DNA from: Streptomyces sp. V2I9
GTDB lineage: Bacteria > Actinomycetota > Actinomycetes > Streptomycetales > Streptomycetaceae
Length of the DNA stretch: 64,000 nucleotides
Assembly (NCBI RefSeq): GCF_030817475.1
Contig: NZ_JAUSZJ010000002.1
Span: 3,326,001-3,390,000 of the forward strand
Reading direction: 5' to 3'
Below the pieces are notes generated by a model that saw only the letters and a list, made by a program, of their open reading frames with translations, made no database searches and was not told the origin of the DNA. The position numbers and the translations under genes are program-made. Shown here in pieces: positions 1 through 8,944 of the stretch. How positions within the stretch are numbered: position 1 is the stretch's first letter; each line of letters starts with the position of its first letter.

Positions 1-1863
1 CAGGACTTCACGCTCACCGTGCCCGTCGACAAGCTGGGGCTGGACGAGCCGGGCGTCTACCAGCTCGGCGTCTCCGTCTCCGGCCGTACGGCGGGCACCG
101 CCTACGAGCAGGTCCTCGGCATCAAGCGCTCGTTCCTGCCCTGGCAGCCCGAGGCGAGCGACAGCAGGACGAAACTCACCTTCCTCTGGCCGCTGATCGC
201 CTCGCCCCACGTCACGGCGGAGACCCGCTCGGACCAACAGCAGACCCCGGTCTTCGCCGACGACGACCTGGCCGAGGAGCTGGCGCCCGGTGGCCGGCTG
301 GAGCAGATGGTGTCCCTGGGCAGCCGGCTTCCGGTGACCTGGGTCGTCGACCCGGACCTCCTGGCGAGCGTCGCGGCGATGGCCGGGAAGTACGAGATCA
401 AGTCGGGTGACCGGACCGTCGCGGGCAAGAACCAGGTTGTCGCCAAGCAGTGGCTCACCGCTCTGGAGAAGGTGGTGGAGGACGACAAGGTGATCGCCCT
501 GCCGTTCGCCGACCCCGACCTGGCCTCCATCGCGCACCGTGGCAAGAACGTCTCCGGAACGCTCAGCCACCTGCAGAACGCCTCCACCGTGGCCGCGACC
601 ACGGTGGAGACCATCCTCCACGTGAAGCCGTCCACCGACTTCGCCTGGCCCGTGAATGGCGCCGTGGACTCGTCCATCGTCGACGTGGCGACCTCGGCGG
701 GCGCCCACAACGTGATCGCCCGTAGCGACAGCTTCCGCGAGACCACGGAGCTTCCGTACACACCGACCGCGGCGCGGCCGATCGGCGGAGGGACCACCGC
801 GGTCGTCGCGGACGCCCGGCTGTCGACCTTGTTCGACGGCGACATGTCGAGGGCGGGCGCCTCCGCCCTCGCTGTCCAGAAGTTCCTCGCGCAGACCCTC
901 GCGCTGACCGAGCAGGCTCCGGACAACGAGCGCAGCATCGTCGTGGCGCCGCCCCGGATGCCCACCGCCGCACAGGCTCAGACGATGGCCCGTGCACTGG
1001 AGGCCCTGTCGGGCAACCGCTGGACTCAGCCCCTCGACCTCGTGGCCGCCGCCGAGGTCAAGCCCGATCCGAGGGCCACCACCAAGGTGCCCCGGCGCTC
1101 CGCGTACCCGGAGCAGCTCCGCGCCCAGGAGCTGCCCACCCAGGCGTTCCAGGACATCCGCACCACCCAGGGCTCACTCGACAGCTTCGAGACGATCCTG
1201 ACGCAGCCCGAGCGCGTGGTGACCCCCTTCGGCAACGCCGTGAACCGCTCGATGTCGACGTCCTGGCGCGGGCACCCCGTGGAGTCGCGGCAGTACCGCA
1301 CCGCTGTCCGCGTCTACCTGAAGAGCCTCACCTCCGAGGTGCAGCTCATCGAGAAGTCCGACGTCACCCTCTCCGGGCGCAGCGCGACCATCCCGGTCAC
1401 GGTGCAGAACCAACTGGTGCAGGGCGTGGACCGGCTGGTTCTCCAGCTGACCTCGGACAACATCCGGCTCAAGTTCAACGATGACGGAACCAAGGCCGAG
1501 CTGCCGGTCAGCATCGCGGGCGGGCACAGCCAATCGGTGAAGTTCGACACGGCGACCAGCGCCAACGGACGGGCCCAGGTGACCGCCCGGCTGTTCACCG
1601 AGGACGGTACCCAGTACGGCGAGGAGATGACCTTCACCGTGAAGGTCTCCGAGGTGACGCCGACCGTGCTGCTCGTCATCGCCGGTGGCCTGCTGCTCCT
1701 GGTGCTGGCAGGCATCAGGATGTACACCCACCGCAAGCGTGCCGTGGCAAGCGACACGGCGGGCGGCGGCGGTGACGGACCCGAGCAGCCGAGTGACCCG
1801 GCTCCGGACACCGGTCCGGAAAGCGGGGCCCCATCGGGAACGGGTGAGAAAGTGGACCGTTGA
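1..1863 (+). CDS. DUF6049 family membrane protein (5' end outside window)
   Basis: The reading frame is open from base 1, so the true start lies upstream and only the C-terminal ~620 residues are visible. Most of this part looks extracytoplasmic, with alternating beta-rich and Ala/Thr-rich stretches. It ends in one membrane helix (about 40-60 residues before the stop, VLLVIAGGLLLLVLAGIRMY), then a basic stop-transfer stretch and an acidic, Pro/Gly-rich cytoplasmic tail. In actinobacteria a protein of this kind (DUF6049) is regularly encoded directly upstream of murJ, as here: its stop lies about 50 bp before the preferred murJ start. That suggests a cell-wall role, but the biochemical function is unknown. 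Family assignment rests on synteny and architecture, not a search. Confidence 0.8.
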   Translation, partial: QDFTLTVPVDKLGLDEPGVYQLGVSVSGRTAGTAYEQVLGIKRSFLPWQPEASDSRTKLTFLWPLIASPHVTAETRSDQQQTPVFADDDLAEELAPGGRLEQMVSLGSRLPVTWVVDPDLLASVAAMAGKYEIKSGDRTVAGKNQVVAKQWLTALEKVVEDDKVIALPFADPDLASIAHRGKNVSGTLSHLQNASTVAATTVETILHVKPSTDFAWPVNGAVDSSIVDVATSAGAHNVIARSDSFRETTELPYTPTAARPIGGGTTAVVADARLSTLFDGDMSRAGASALAVQKFLAQTLALTEQAPDNERSIVVAPPRMPTAAQAQTMARALEALSGNRWTQPLDLVAAAEVKPDPRATTKVPRRSAYPEQLRAQELPTQAFQDIRTTQGSLDSFETILTQPERVVTPFGNAVNRSMSTSWRGHPVESRQYRTAVRVYLKSLTSEVQLIEKSDVTLSGRSATIPVTVQNQLVQGVDRLVLQLTSDNIRLKFNDDGTKAELPVSIAGGHSQSVKFDTATSANGRAQVTARLFTEDGTQYGEEMTFTVKVSEVTPTVLLVIAGGLLLLVLAGIRMYTHRKRAVASDTAGGGGDGPEQPSDPAPDTGPESGAPSGTGEKVDR

Positions 1864-1913
1864 GCGATGTCTGTCGTGGCCGGCCGGCCGGGGACGATGA
1901 GGTAGGGGTTTCG

Positions 1914-4067
1914 ATGAACGCGCCGTACGACGGTGACCGCGGACAGGGCGCGGGCGGAGCAGCGTCTCCGGGCGGGCCTCCGGTTCCTCCGCCCCCGGAC
2001 CAGGACGGCCCGGTGCCGCCGGACCCGTACCTCCAGCATGCCTACCAGGACGACCCCTACCGGGCGCAGGACCTGACCGCTCAGGACCCGGTGGGCGAGG
2101 CGCTCTACGACCGCGCCGCGCACCCGCCGCCGCCTCCCGGCACCTACCAGGAGCCGGGGGCGCTCTACCAGCAGCCGCCCCCCGCTCCCTACGCCCCGGA
2201 CCCGCGCATCTGGGCCCAGACCCCGCCCCCCGAGCCGGCAGGACCTTCGCGGCACCTGCCGTACGGGGACCGTCCGGCGACCACGCAGTTCGTCGGCGTC
2301 GACGACCTCGTCACGCGGGCGGCGGACGACCGCCAGGAGCCGGATGCCTTCGCCCACCTCTTCCGGGACCAGGAGGGAGCGGGCAAGCCCCCCGCACCGC
2401 CCCAGCCCGAACCGGCCCCCGCGCCCGCGAAGGGCGGCGGCAAGGTCTCCGGCCTCCTCAGGTCCAGCGCCGTCATGGCCGCCGGCACCCTCGTCTCCCG
2501 GCTCACCGGATTCGTCCGGTCCCTGGTGATCACCGCCGCACTCGGTGCGGCGATGCTCGGCGACAGCTTCACCATCGCGTACACCCTGCCGACGATGATC
2601 TACATCCTCACCGTCGGCGGCGGCCTGAACTCGGTCTTCGTCCCCCAGCTCGTCCGTGCGATGAAGGACGACGAGGACGGCGGCGAGGCGTTCGCCAACC
2701 GGCTCCTGACCCTGGTGATGGTCGCGCTCGGCCTGATCGTCGTAGCGGCGGTCCTCGTCGCTCCGGTGCTGATCACGTTGATGTCCAGCACGATCGCCGA
2801 CGATGTGGCGGCCAACAGCGTCGCCGTCACCTTCGCCCGGTACTGCCTGCCCACCATCTTCTTCATGGGCGTGCACGTGGTGATGGGGCAGATCCTCAAC
2901 GCCCGCGGGAAGTTCGGCGCGATGATGTGGACCCCGGTCCTGAACAACATCGTCATGATCATCACGTTCGGGCTGTTCATCTGGGTCTACGGCACCTCCG
3001 CCGAATCGGAGATGGGCGTCGACACGATCCCGCCGGAGGGTGTGCGGCTGCTCGGTATCGGCACCCTGCTCGGGCTCGTCGTCCAGTCCCTGGCGATGAT
3101 CCCCTACCTGCGGGAGACGGGCTTCCGCTTCCGTCCCCGGTTCGACTGGAAGGGTCACGGGCTCGGCAAGACCGTCAAGCTGGCCAAATGGACCGTGCTG
3201 TTCGTCCTGGCCAACCAGGCGGGCGTCCTGGTCGTCACGCAGCTCGCCACGGCCGCGGGCAAGCTCTCCGGGCAGGACGGCACCGGGTTCCTCGCCTACT
3301 CCAACGCCCAGCTGATCTGGGGCATGCCGCAGGCCATCATCACCGTGTCCGTCATGGCCGCGCTGCTGCCCCGCATCTCAAGGGCCGCCCATGACAACGA
3401 CCCCGGCGCCGTCCGCGACGACATCTCCCAGGGGCTGCGGAACTCGGCCGTCGCCATCGTGCCGGTGGCCTTCACGTTCCTCGCGCTCGGCCTGCCGATG
3501 TGCACCCTGCTGTACGCCTCCAGCGGCGCCGAGGCCGCCCGCTCCATGGGCTTCATCCTCATGGCCTTCGCGCTGGGCCTGATCCCCTACTCCGTGCAGT
3601 ACGTCGTCCTGCGAGGGTTCTACGCGTACGAGGACACCCGTACCCCCTTCTACAACACGGTCATCGTGGCCGCCGTCAACGCCGCCGCCTCCGCCCTGTG
3701 CTACGTCGTCCTGCCCGCCCGCTGGGCCGTCGTCGGCATGGCGTTCTCCTACGGTCTGGCCTACGCGGTCGGCGTCGGCGTCGCCTGGCGCCGGCTGAGC
3801 AACCGGCTGGGCGGCGATCTGGACGGCGCGCACATCGTCCGGACCTACGCCCGCCTCTGCATGGCAGCGCTGCCCGCCGCCCTGGTCGGCGGTGCCGCCG
3901 GGTTCGCGATTCTGGAACTGGTCGGCACCGGTGCCCTCGGCTCCCTGGTCGCGCTGATCTGCGGCGGCGCCCTCCTCCTGGGCATCTTCTTCGTCGCGGC
4001 GAAGAAGATGCGAATCGAAGAGGTCAACGGCCTGGTGGGCATGGTCCGGGGTCGGCTCGGACGCTGA
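1914..4067 (+). CDS. murJ: Lipid II flippase MurJ (MviN)
   Basis: Integral membrane protein of the MOP superfamily that moves lipid-linked peptidoglycan precursor across the membrane. The first ~180 residues are a cytoplasmic Pro/Tyr/Gln-rich extension typical of actinobacterial MurJ. A 13-14 helix membrane core follows, beginning near SSAVMAAGTLVSRLTGFVRS, the conserved MurJ opening. I prefer the ATG at 1914, which has a purine-rich GAGGTAGGGG just upstream; a TTG at 1860 overlapping the previous stop is an alternative. In mycobacteria MurJ carries a fused pseudokinase domain that binds FhaA when phosphorylated. Here that part is a separate gene immediately downstream, and fhaA is present at 50.7 kb. 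Confidence 0.95.
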   Translation: MNAPYDGDRGQGAGGAASPGGPPVPPPPDQDGPVPPDPYLQHAYQDDPYRAQDLTAQDPVGEALYDRAAHPPPPPGTYQEPGALYQQPPPAPYAPDPRIWAQTPPPEPAGPSRHLPYGDRPATTQFVGVDDLVTRAADDRQEPDAFAHLFRDQEGAGKPPAPPQPEPAPAPAKGGGKVSGLLRSSAVMAAGTLVSRLTGFVRSLVITAALGAAMLGDSFTIAYTLPTMIYILTVGGGLNSVFVPQLVRAMKDDEDGGEAFANRLLTLVMVALGLIVVAAVLVAPVLITLMSSTIADDVAANSVAVTFARYCLPTIFFMGVHVVMGQILNARGKFGAMMWTPVLNNIVMIITFGLFIWVYGTSAESEMGVDTIPPEGVRLLGIGTLLGLVVQSLAMIPYLRETGFRFRPRFDWKGHGLGKTVKLAKWTVLFVLANQAGVLVVTQLATAAGKLSGQDGTGFLAYSNAQLIWGMPQAIITVSVMAALLPRISRAAHDNDPGAVRDDISQGLRNSAVAIVPVAFTFLALGLPMCTLLYASSGAEAARSMGFILMAFALGLIPYSVQYVVLRGFYAYEDTRTPFYNTVIVAAVNAAASALCYVVLPARWAVVGMAFSYGLAYAVGVGVAWRRLSNRLGGDLDGAHIVRTYARLCMAALPAALVGGAAGFAILELVGTGALGSLVALICGGALLLGIFFVAAKKMRIEEVNGLVGMVRGRLGR

Positions 4068-4196
4068 ATGAGCACCCGCCCGCACAACCATCGCCGCACT
4101 CCGCATGTCGTGCTTAGCGCCGGAGTGTGGGCACAATTGGCGTGACTGTGCAGAGCTGGCTGGCATCGCGCAACGGATGGGGAGGCAGGAACGACG

Positions 4197-5927
4197 GTGG
4201 CGGAACGTAGCACGGCTGCCGTCGACGTGGCCGACAACAGCGGCGGCGAGCCGTTGACCGCCAAGGCGGACGGGACCACGGCCGACGGGACGGCGCAAGC
4301 CGAGAACACCACGGGCGCGGGCCCCGAGGACACCGGGAAAGCGGACGGTGGACGGGCGCGTTCCGAGGTCGTCCCGGCCTCCCCCGACCTGCACAGCGGT
4401 CACAAGCTCGCCGGGCGCTACCGCCTGGAGGAGTGCGTCACCCGGCTGGACGGCTTCAGCAGCTGGCGCGCCGTCGACGAGAAGCTCCGCCGAGCCGTGG
4501 GCGTCCACCTGCTCCCCGCGGATCACCCGCGGGCCCGCTCCGTCCTGGCGGCCGCCCGCTCCTCGGCTCTGCTCGGCGACCCCCGCTTCGTCCAGGTCCT
4601 GGACGCCGTCGAGGAGAACGACCTCGTCTACGTGGTCCACGAATGGCTGCCGGACGCCACCGAGCTCACCGCTCTGCTGGCCGCCGGGCCGATGGAGGCC
4701 CATGACGCCTACCAGCTCGTCAGCCAGCTCTCCCAGGCGATGGCCGCAGCCCACCGCGAGGGCCTGTCCCATCTGTGTCTCACCCCCGGCGCGGTCCTGC
4801 GCAGTTCCACCGGGCAGTACCGCATCCGGGGCCTCGCCGTGAACGCCGCCCTGCGCGGCATCACCGCCGAGCGCCCGCTCCGTACGGACACCGAGGCCAT
4901 CGGCGCCCTCCTGTATGCCGCACTGACCCACCGCTGGCCGTACGGGGAGGACGCGCACGGTCTCGCCGGGCTGCCCAAGGACCTGGGGCTCATCGCCCCG
5001 GACCAGGTGCGGGCCGGCGTCCACCGCGGCCTCTCCGAGCTCGCCATGCGGGCGCTCGCCAACGACGGCGCCACCGCCTCCCGGCAGGAACCTCCCTGCA
5101 CCACTCCGGACGAGCTGGCCAAGGCCGTCGCCGCCATGCCGCGCATCCTTCCGCCGGAGCCCGCGTTCACCGCGCCGCCGGCGTACCAGCGCACGACCTA
5201 CCAGCAGGGCACCTACGGGCGCCCGTCCTCCCACCCGGCCGCCGCGACCCAGCCGGTCATGTCGCCCCCTCCTGCACCCCTGCAGAGCCGTACCGGCCGC
5301 GTGTTGAAGTGGACGGTCTCCGCACTCCTCATCGCCGCCCTGGGTCTCGGCAGCTGGCAGCTCGCGGAGGCGCTCCTCGACCGCACCAAGGGCACGGACG
5401 ACACCGGCGTCACCGAGCCGGGCGGGGACGACAAGAACAAGGACGACAAGCCCGCCCCGCGCGCCGAACCCCTCGACATCGCGGGAGCCACGGAATTCAC
5501 GCCCGACGGCTCCGGGATCAAGCAGCAGGAGGTGGGCAACACCGTGGACGGTGACCAGGGGACCCACTGGATCACTCCGCGGTACGAGGGCTTCGCGAAC
5601 TTCGGCAACCTCCCCCAGCGCAAGCAGGGCAGCGGCATCATCGTCGACCTCGGCGAGGTGCGGGACGTCTCCGGCGTCGCCGTGTCCCTGTACCGGAGCG
5701 GACAGACAACGGCCGTCTCCGCCGCGTCCCCGGACGCGACGTCCCCGTCCACGGCGGCCGACTTCGACCAGCCGATCGTCAAGCGGACGGTCGCGGGACC
5801 GAAGCTCGAGGAAAAGCTCGACGAACCCATCCGCACGCGTTACGTCCTGATCCACGTCACCGAGCTTCCGGCGGACGGCACCGGCGGATACCGCGGCGGC
5901 ATCACCGACATCTCCGTTCTCGGCTGA
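4197..5927 (+). CDS. Pseudokinase with transmembrane helix and discoidin-like extracellular domain
   Basis: 576 residues starting at a GTG preceded by GGAGGCAGGA. Residues ~70-320 have a Ser/Thr-kinase-like fold but lack catalytic residues: the VAVK lysine position reads AVGVHLL, the HRD loop is replaced by SHLCLTPGAV and there is no DFG. A Pro/Tyr/Gln linker precedes one membrane helix (residues ~369-390). The external C-terminal ~150 residues (DIAGATEFTPDGSG, then HWITPRYEGFANFG and IIVDLGEVRDVSGVAV) resemble a discoidin or carbohydrate-binding module. Mycobacterial MviN combines a flippase, a pseudokinase and a C-terminal sugar-binding-like domain in one chain. This gene looks like the split-off regulatory half, probably linking PknB/FhaA signalling to lipid II export. 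Confidence 0.85.
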   Translation: MAERSTAAVDVADNSGGEPLTAKADGTTADGTAQAENTTGAGPEDTGKADGGRARSEVVPASPDLHSGHKLAGRYRLEECVTRLDGFSSWRAVDEKLRRAVGVHLLPADHPRARSVLAAARSSALLGDPRFVQVLDAVEENDLVYVVHEWLPDATELTALLAAGPMEAHDAYQLVSQLSQAMAAAHREGLSHLCLTPGAVLRSSTGQYRIRGLAVNAALRGITAERPLRTDTEAIGALLYAALTHRWPYGEDAHGLAGLPKDLGLIAPDQVRAGVHRGLSELAMRALANDGATASRQEPPCTTPDELAKAVAAMPRILPPEPAFTAPPAYQRTTYQQGTYGRPSSHPAAATQPVMSPPPAPLQSRTGRVLKWTVSALLIAALGLGSWQLAEALLDRTKGTDDTGVTEPGGDDKNKDDKPAPRAEPLDIAGATEFTPDGSGIKQQEVGNTVDGDQGTHWITPRYEGFANFGNLPQRKQGSGIIVDLGEVRDVSGVAVSLYRSGQTTAVSAASPDATSPSTAADFDQPIVKRTVAGPKLEEKLDEPIRTRYVLIHVTELPADGTGGYRGGITDISVLG

Positions 5928-5930
5928 GCA

Positions 5931-5955
5931 GGGTACGGGCGGTCCGTCCGTACCC
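5931..5955 (+). terminator. Hairpin after the pseudokinase gene
   Basis: An 8-bp perfect inverted repeat (GGGTACGG / CCGTACCC, 9-nt loop) starts 4 bp after the pseudokinase stop. It has no strong T-tract, so it is a probable, GC-rich actinobacterial-type terminator or processing site between the murJ unit and sigM. Confidence 0.5.
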
Positions 5956-6134
5956 AGTACTGATCACCGATCGCCTCCGCCCGCTACTGTGGGGCGGACC
6001 GCCCGGCCCATCGGGCACCGACGGTGGCGAGGGTTGCGGCCGTCCCACCCCTGGCGGCAGGCTTCTCCCGTCGCACCGCTTCGACGGGTCGCGGCCCACA
6101 GGTCACATCGGATCCGGTTCGGAGGGGGAGCACG

Positions 6135-6851
6135 GTGGATTCCGTTCCACCAGAGGCGCCGAGCGACTCGGACCTGCTGGCGCAGCATGTCGCGGGCGAC
6201 CCCGACGCCTTCGGCGAACTCGTGCGGCGCCACCGCGACCGGCTCTGGGCCGTAGCGCTGCGGACCCTGGGGGACAGGGAGGAAGCCGCTGACGCCGTCC
6301 AGGACGCCCTCGTCAAAGCCTTCCGCGCCGCCCACACCTTCCGAGGCCAGTCCGCCGTCACCACGTGGCTGCACCGGATCACCGTCAACGCCTGCCTGGA
6401 CCGGGCCCGCAAGGCCGCCTCCCGCAAGACGTCCCCGGTGGACGACGCCGACCGGCTCGACCAACTCCTGGAACCCCACGAATCGGCCGAGGCCCCCACT
6501 GTGCGGCGGGATCTCCACCGCCAGCTCCAGGAAGCCCTGGCCACCCTGCCCGCCGATCAGAGGGCAGCCCTCGTCCTCGTCGACATGCAGGGCTACCCCG
6601 TGGCTGAGGCGGCCAGCATCCTGGAGGTGCCGACCGGCACCGTGAAAAGCCGATGCGCCCGCGGCCGGGCGAGACTGGCTCCTCTGGTCCGTCATCTGCG
6701 CGCGGAAGCCGGAGGGCAGGTCTCGGACGGGGGCATCACCGCGGCCGAACGGAACCGGGCACCCGGCGCATCCGTCCCATCTGCGTCAGGCCCCAGAGAC
6801 GCAGGAGTGAGCGACCCTGCCGCGACGAAGGGAGGAGGTGGGCGCCCGTGA
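6135..6851 (+). CDS. sigM: ECF RNA polymerase sigma factor SigM
   Basis: 238 residues. The GTG at 6135 is favoured over upstream in-frame starts because GGAGGGGGAG ends 4 bp before it. Sigma region 2 is clear (LWAVALRTLGDREEAADAVQ and the TTWLHRITVNACLDRARK core-binding/-10 segment), as is region 4 (LPADQRAALVLVDMQGYPVA then TGTVKSRCARGRARL). ECF sigma factors direct polymerase to envelope and stress regulons and are held inactive by a co-encoded anti-sigma factor. The next gene overlaps this one by 4 bp (GTGA) and encodes a zinc-finger membrane protein that fits that role. Symbol assigned from synteny (sigM lies beside trxBA in Streptomyces). Confidence 0.88.
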   Translation: MDSVPPEAPSDSDLLAQHVAGDPDAFGELVRRHRDRLWAVALRTLGDREEAADAVQDALVKAFRAAHTFRGQSAVTTWLHRITVNACLDRARKAASRKTSPVDDADRLDQLLEPHESAEAPTVRRDLHRQLQEALATLPADQRAALVLVDMQGYPVAEAASILEVPTGTVKSRCARGRARLAPLVRHLRAEAGGQVSDGGITAAERNRAPGASVPSASGPRDAGVSDPAATKGGGGRP

Positions 6852-7801
6852 CATCCACAGCCGACACGGCTCAGCACCCGGAGGTCTCCGAGATCTCCGA
6901 CCTCACCGAAGGGCTGCTCCCGCCTTCCCGGTCAGAGGAAGTCCGGCACCATCTCACCGAGTGCGCCCCCTGCGCGGAGGTCCGCGACTCCCTGGAAGAG
7001 ATTCGCGGGCTGCTCGGAACGATGCCCACCCCCGAGCCGATGCCGGAGGACGTCGCCGCCCGTATCGACGCGGCCCTGGCGGTGGAAGCCCACTCGTCCC
7101 CCGCGGCCGCCGTCGACGCACCGGGCGTTGTTTCACGTGAAACAACGCCCGGTGCGGACCTGAGGACCGGCACTTCTTCCCTGAGCAGCAGTGCCCCCGC
7201 CCCCGGTCGCCCTGCGGGACGGTCCTCTGCGACGACCGGGCCGGGCCGTCGTCCGACCCGGCGCCGTCGACGCGCCGTGGTCCTCGGCACCGCGTTCGGC
7301 GCGGCGGTCATCGGAGCAAGCATCTTCTTCCTCCAGTCCGTCGCCCCGTCCGGCAGCGCCTCCAAGGCGGCGTCCGACAGCGGGGCCAGTGCCGCGGACA
7401 GCGGTGCGCACTCCTACGCCGACACCACCCTCGAAGCTCAGGTGCAGGACCTCCTCGGTGGCGGACCGGGCCAGGACGCCCCCGGTGCCAAGAAAGTCCC
7501 GCCGGAGGCGGACACCAAGTCGTCGAGCGAAGCCCTCGCCCCTGACTCCGGCGAATCCGGGCGCCCCCTGAAGGCTGCCGCCGCCGTGCCCCCCTGTGTG
7601 CAGCAGGCCACCGGACGCACCACACCGGCTCTCGCTCTCGACGAGGGGACCTACGAAGGGGAGAACGCCTATCTCGTCGTCCTTCCCCATACAAGTGACC
7701 CCTCGCGTGTAGAGGCCTACCTCGTCGCCGCCACCTGCGTGGACACTGCCCCGAATTCCCCTGGACAACTGCTGCTCACCCGCGCCTACAGCCGCCCCTG
7801 A
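6848..7801 (+). CDS. Zinc-finger (zf-HC2) transmembrane anti-sigma factor of SigM
   Basis: 317 residues from a GTG that overlaps the sigM stop and is preceded by GAAGGAGGAGG. Residues ~30-45 carry the H-x3-C-x2-C anti-sigma zinc motif (HHLTECAPCAEV). One membrane helix lies near the middle (VVLGTAFGAAVIGASIFFLQ) and a Ser/Ala/Asp-rich external domain follows. Expected role: sequester SigM at the membrane until an envelope or redox signal releases it. Oddity: codons ~95-99 spell Val-Ser-Arg-Glu-Thr, the translation of a parS site inside a 40-bp perfect palindrome (7117-7156). The linker between zinc finger and membrane helix therefore also serves as chromosome-segregation DNA. Confidence 0.85.
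   Translation: MTSTADTAQHPEVSEISDLTEGLLPPSRSEEVRHHLTECAPCAEVRDSLEEIRGLLGTMPTPEPMPEDVAARIDAALAVEAHSSPAAAVDAPGVVSRETTPGADLRTGTSSLSSSAPAPGRPAGRSSATTGPGRRPTRRRRRAVVLGTAFGAAVIGASIFFLQSVAPSGSASKAASDSGASAADSGAHSYADTTLEAQVQDLLGGGPGQDAPGAKKVPPEADTKSSSEALAPDSGESGRPLKAAAAVPPCVQQATGRTTPALALDEGTYEGENAYLVVLPHTSDPSRVEAYLVAATCVDTAPNSPGQLLLTRAYSRP
7130..7143. other. parS: parS centromere site (inside anti-sigma gene)
   Basis: Perfect GTTTCACGTGAAAC, the Streptomyces ParB-binding consensus, about 9.5 kb from dnaA and 3.2 kb beyond the parB gene. It is embedded in coding sequence and centred in a 40-bp perfect palindrome spanning 7117-7156. Confidence 0.92.
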
Positions 7802-7804
7802 AGC

Positions 7805-7828
7805 ACGGGCCGCGCCGCCGCGGCCCGT
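7805..7828 (+). terminator. Terminator hairpin after the sigM operon
   Basis: Nine-bp inverted repeat (ACGGGCCGC / GCGGCCCGT, 6-nt loop) starting 3 bp after the anti-sigma stop and followed by TTC. It separates the sigM unit from the SigR-type promoter of trxB. Confidence 0.6.
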
Positions 7829-7831
7829 TCG

Positions 7832-7857
7832 GGAATGCATCAGCCGTAGGATCCGTT
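7832..7857 (+). promoter_or_regulatory. SigR-type promoter of trxBA
   Basis: GGAAT at 7832-7836, an 18-bp spacer, then GTT at 7855-7857. This matches the known SigR (disulfide-stress sigma factor) consensus GGAAT-N18-GTT. It lies about 70 bp upstream of the trxB start, and trxBA is an established SigR target in S. coelicolor. Predicted to induce the operon under thiol oxidation. Confidence 0.85.
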
Positions 7858-7926
7858 GGGTGGGGTGAGAGTCGTTGACCGACCCCGTAGGCAGTTAGGC
7901 AGTCTGCAGAAACGAGGAAGAAACCC

Positions 7927-8898
7927 GTGAGCGACGTCCGTAATGTGATCATCATCGGCTCAGGACCGGCCGGGTACACCGCCGCGCTGTACACCGCCCG
8001 CGCCTCGCTGAACCCGTTGGTCTTCGAGGGCGCCGTCACGGCCGGTGGTGCGCTGATGAACACCACCGACGTGGAGAACTTCCCCGGTTTCCAGGACGGC
8101 ATCATGGGCCCCGAGCTCATGGACAACATGCGGGCCCAGGCCGAGCGCTTCGGTGCCGAACTGGTCCCCGACGATGTCGTCGCGGTCGACCTCACCGGCG
8201 ACATCAAGACCGTCACCGACACCGCCGGCACGGTCCACCGCGCCAAGTCGGTCATCGTCACGACCGGCTCCCAGCATCGCAAGCTCGGGCTGCCCAACGA
8301 GGACGCCCTCTCCGGGCGCGGCGTCTCCTGGTGCGCCACCTGCGACGGATTCTTCTTCAAGGACCACGACATCGCCGTGATCGGCGGTGGTGACACCGCG
8401 ATGGAGGAGGCGACCTTCCTCTCCCGCTTCGCCAAGTCCGTCACGATCGTCCACCGCCGTGACACCCTGCGTGCTTCCAAGGCGATGCAGGACCGCGCCT
8501 TCGCCGACCCGAAGATCACGTTCGCCTGGGACAGCGAGGTCGCCGAGATCAAGGGCGATCAGAAGCTCTCCGGCCTGGTCCTGCGCAACACCAAGACCGG
8601 CGAGACGTCCGAGCTGCCCGTGACCGGACTCTTCATCGCTGTCGGCCACGACCCGCGTACCGAGCTCTTCAAGGGTCAGCTGGAGCTCGACGACGAGGGT
8701 TACCTGAAGGTCGAGGCGCCTTCCACCCGCACCAATCTCACCGGTGTCTTCGGTGCCGGCGACGTGGTCGACCACACCTACCGCCAGGCCATCACCGCAG
8801 CGGGCACCGGCTGCTCCGCCGCTCTGGACGCCGAGCGCTTCCTCGCGGCCCTGGCCGACACCGAGCCCGCCGAGCCGGAGAAGACCCCGGCCCTCTGA
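7927..8898 (+). CDS. trxB: Thioredoxin-disulfide reductase
   Basis: 323 residues, the normal length for the low-molecular-weight NADPH-dependent flavoenzyme that reduces thioredoxin. FAD-binding GSGPAGY is at residues 11-17, the redox-active CATC is at 136-139 (SWCATCDG), the NADPH-binding [10 protein letters not shown] starts near 153 and the C-terminal FAD motif is [10 protein letters not shown]. The GTG start follows AACGAGGAAG. It forms an operon with trxA 46 bp downstream and sits behind a SigR-type promoter. The pair supplies reducing power for ribonucleotide reductase and disulfide-stress repair. Confidence 0.97.
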   Translation: MSDVRNVIIIGSGPAGYTAALYTARASLNPLVFEGAVTAGGALMNTTDVENFPGFQDGIMGPELMDNMRAQAERFGAELVPDDVVAVDLTGDIKTVTDTAGTVHRAKSVIVTTGSQHRKLGLPNEDALSGRGVSWCATCDGFFFKDHDIAVIGGGDTAMEEATFLSRFAKSVTIVHRRDTLRASKAMQDRAFADPKITFAWDSEVAEIKGDQKLSGLVLRNTKTGETSELPVTGLFIAVGHDPRTELFKGQLELDDEGYLKVEAPSTRTNLTGVFGAGDVVDHTYRQAITAAGTGCSAALDAERFLAALADTEPAEPEKTPAL

Positions 8899-8944
8899 AC
8901 GTTCGCACCGCACCCCACCACCCCGAGAGACTAAGGAGGCCGCC

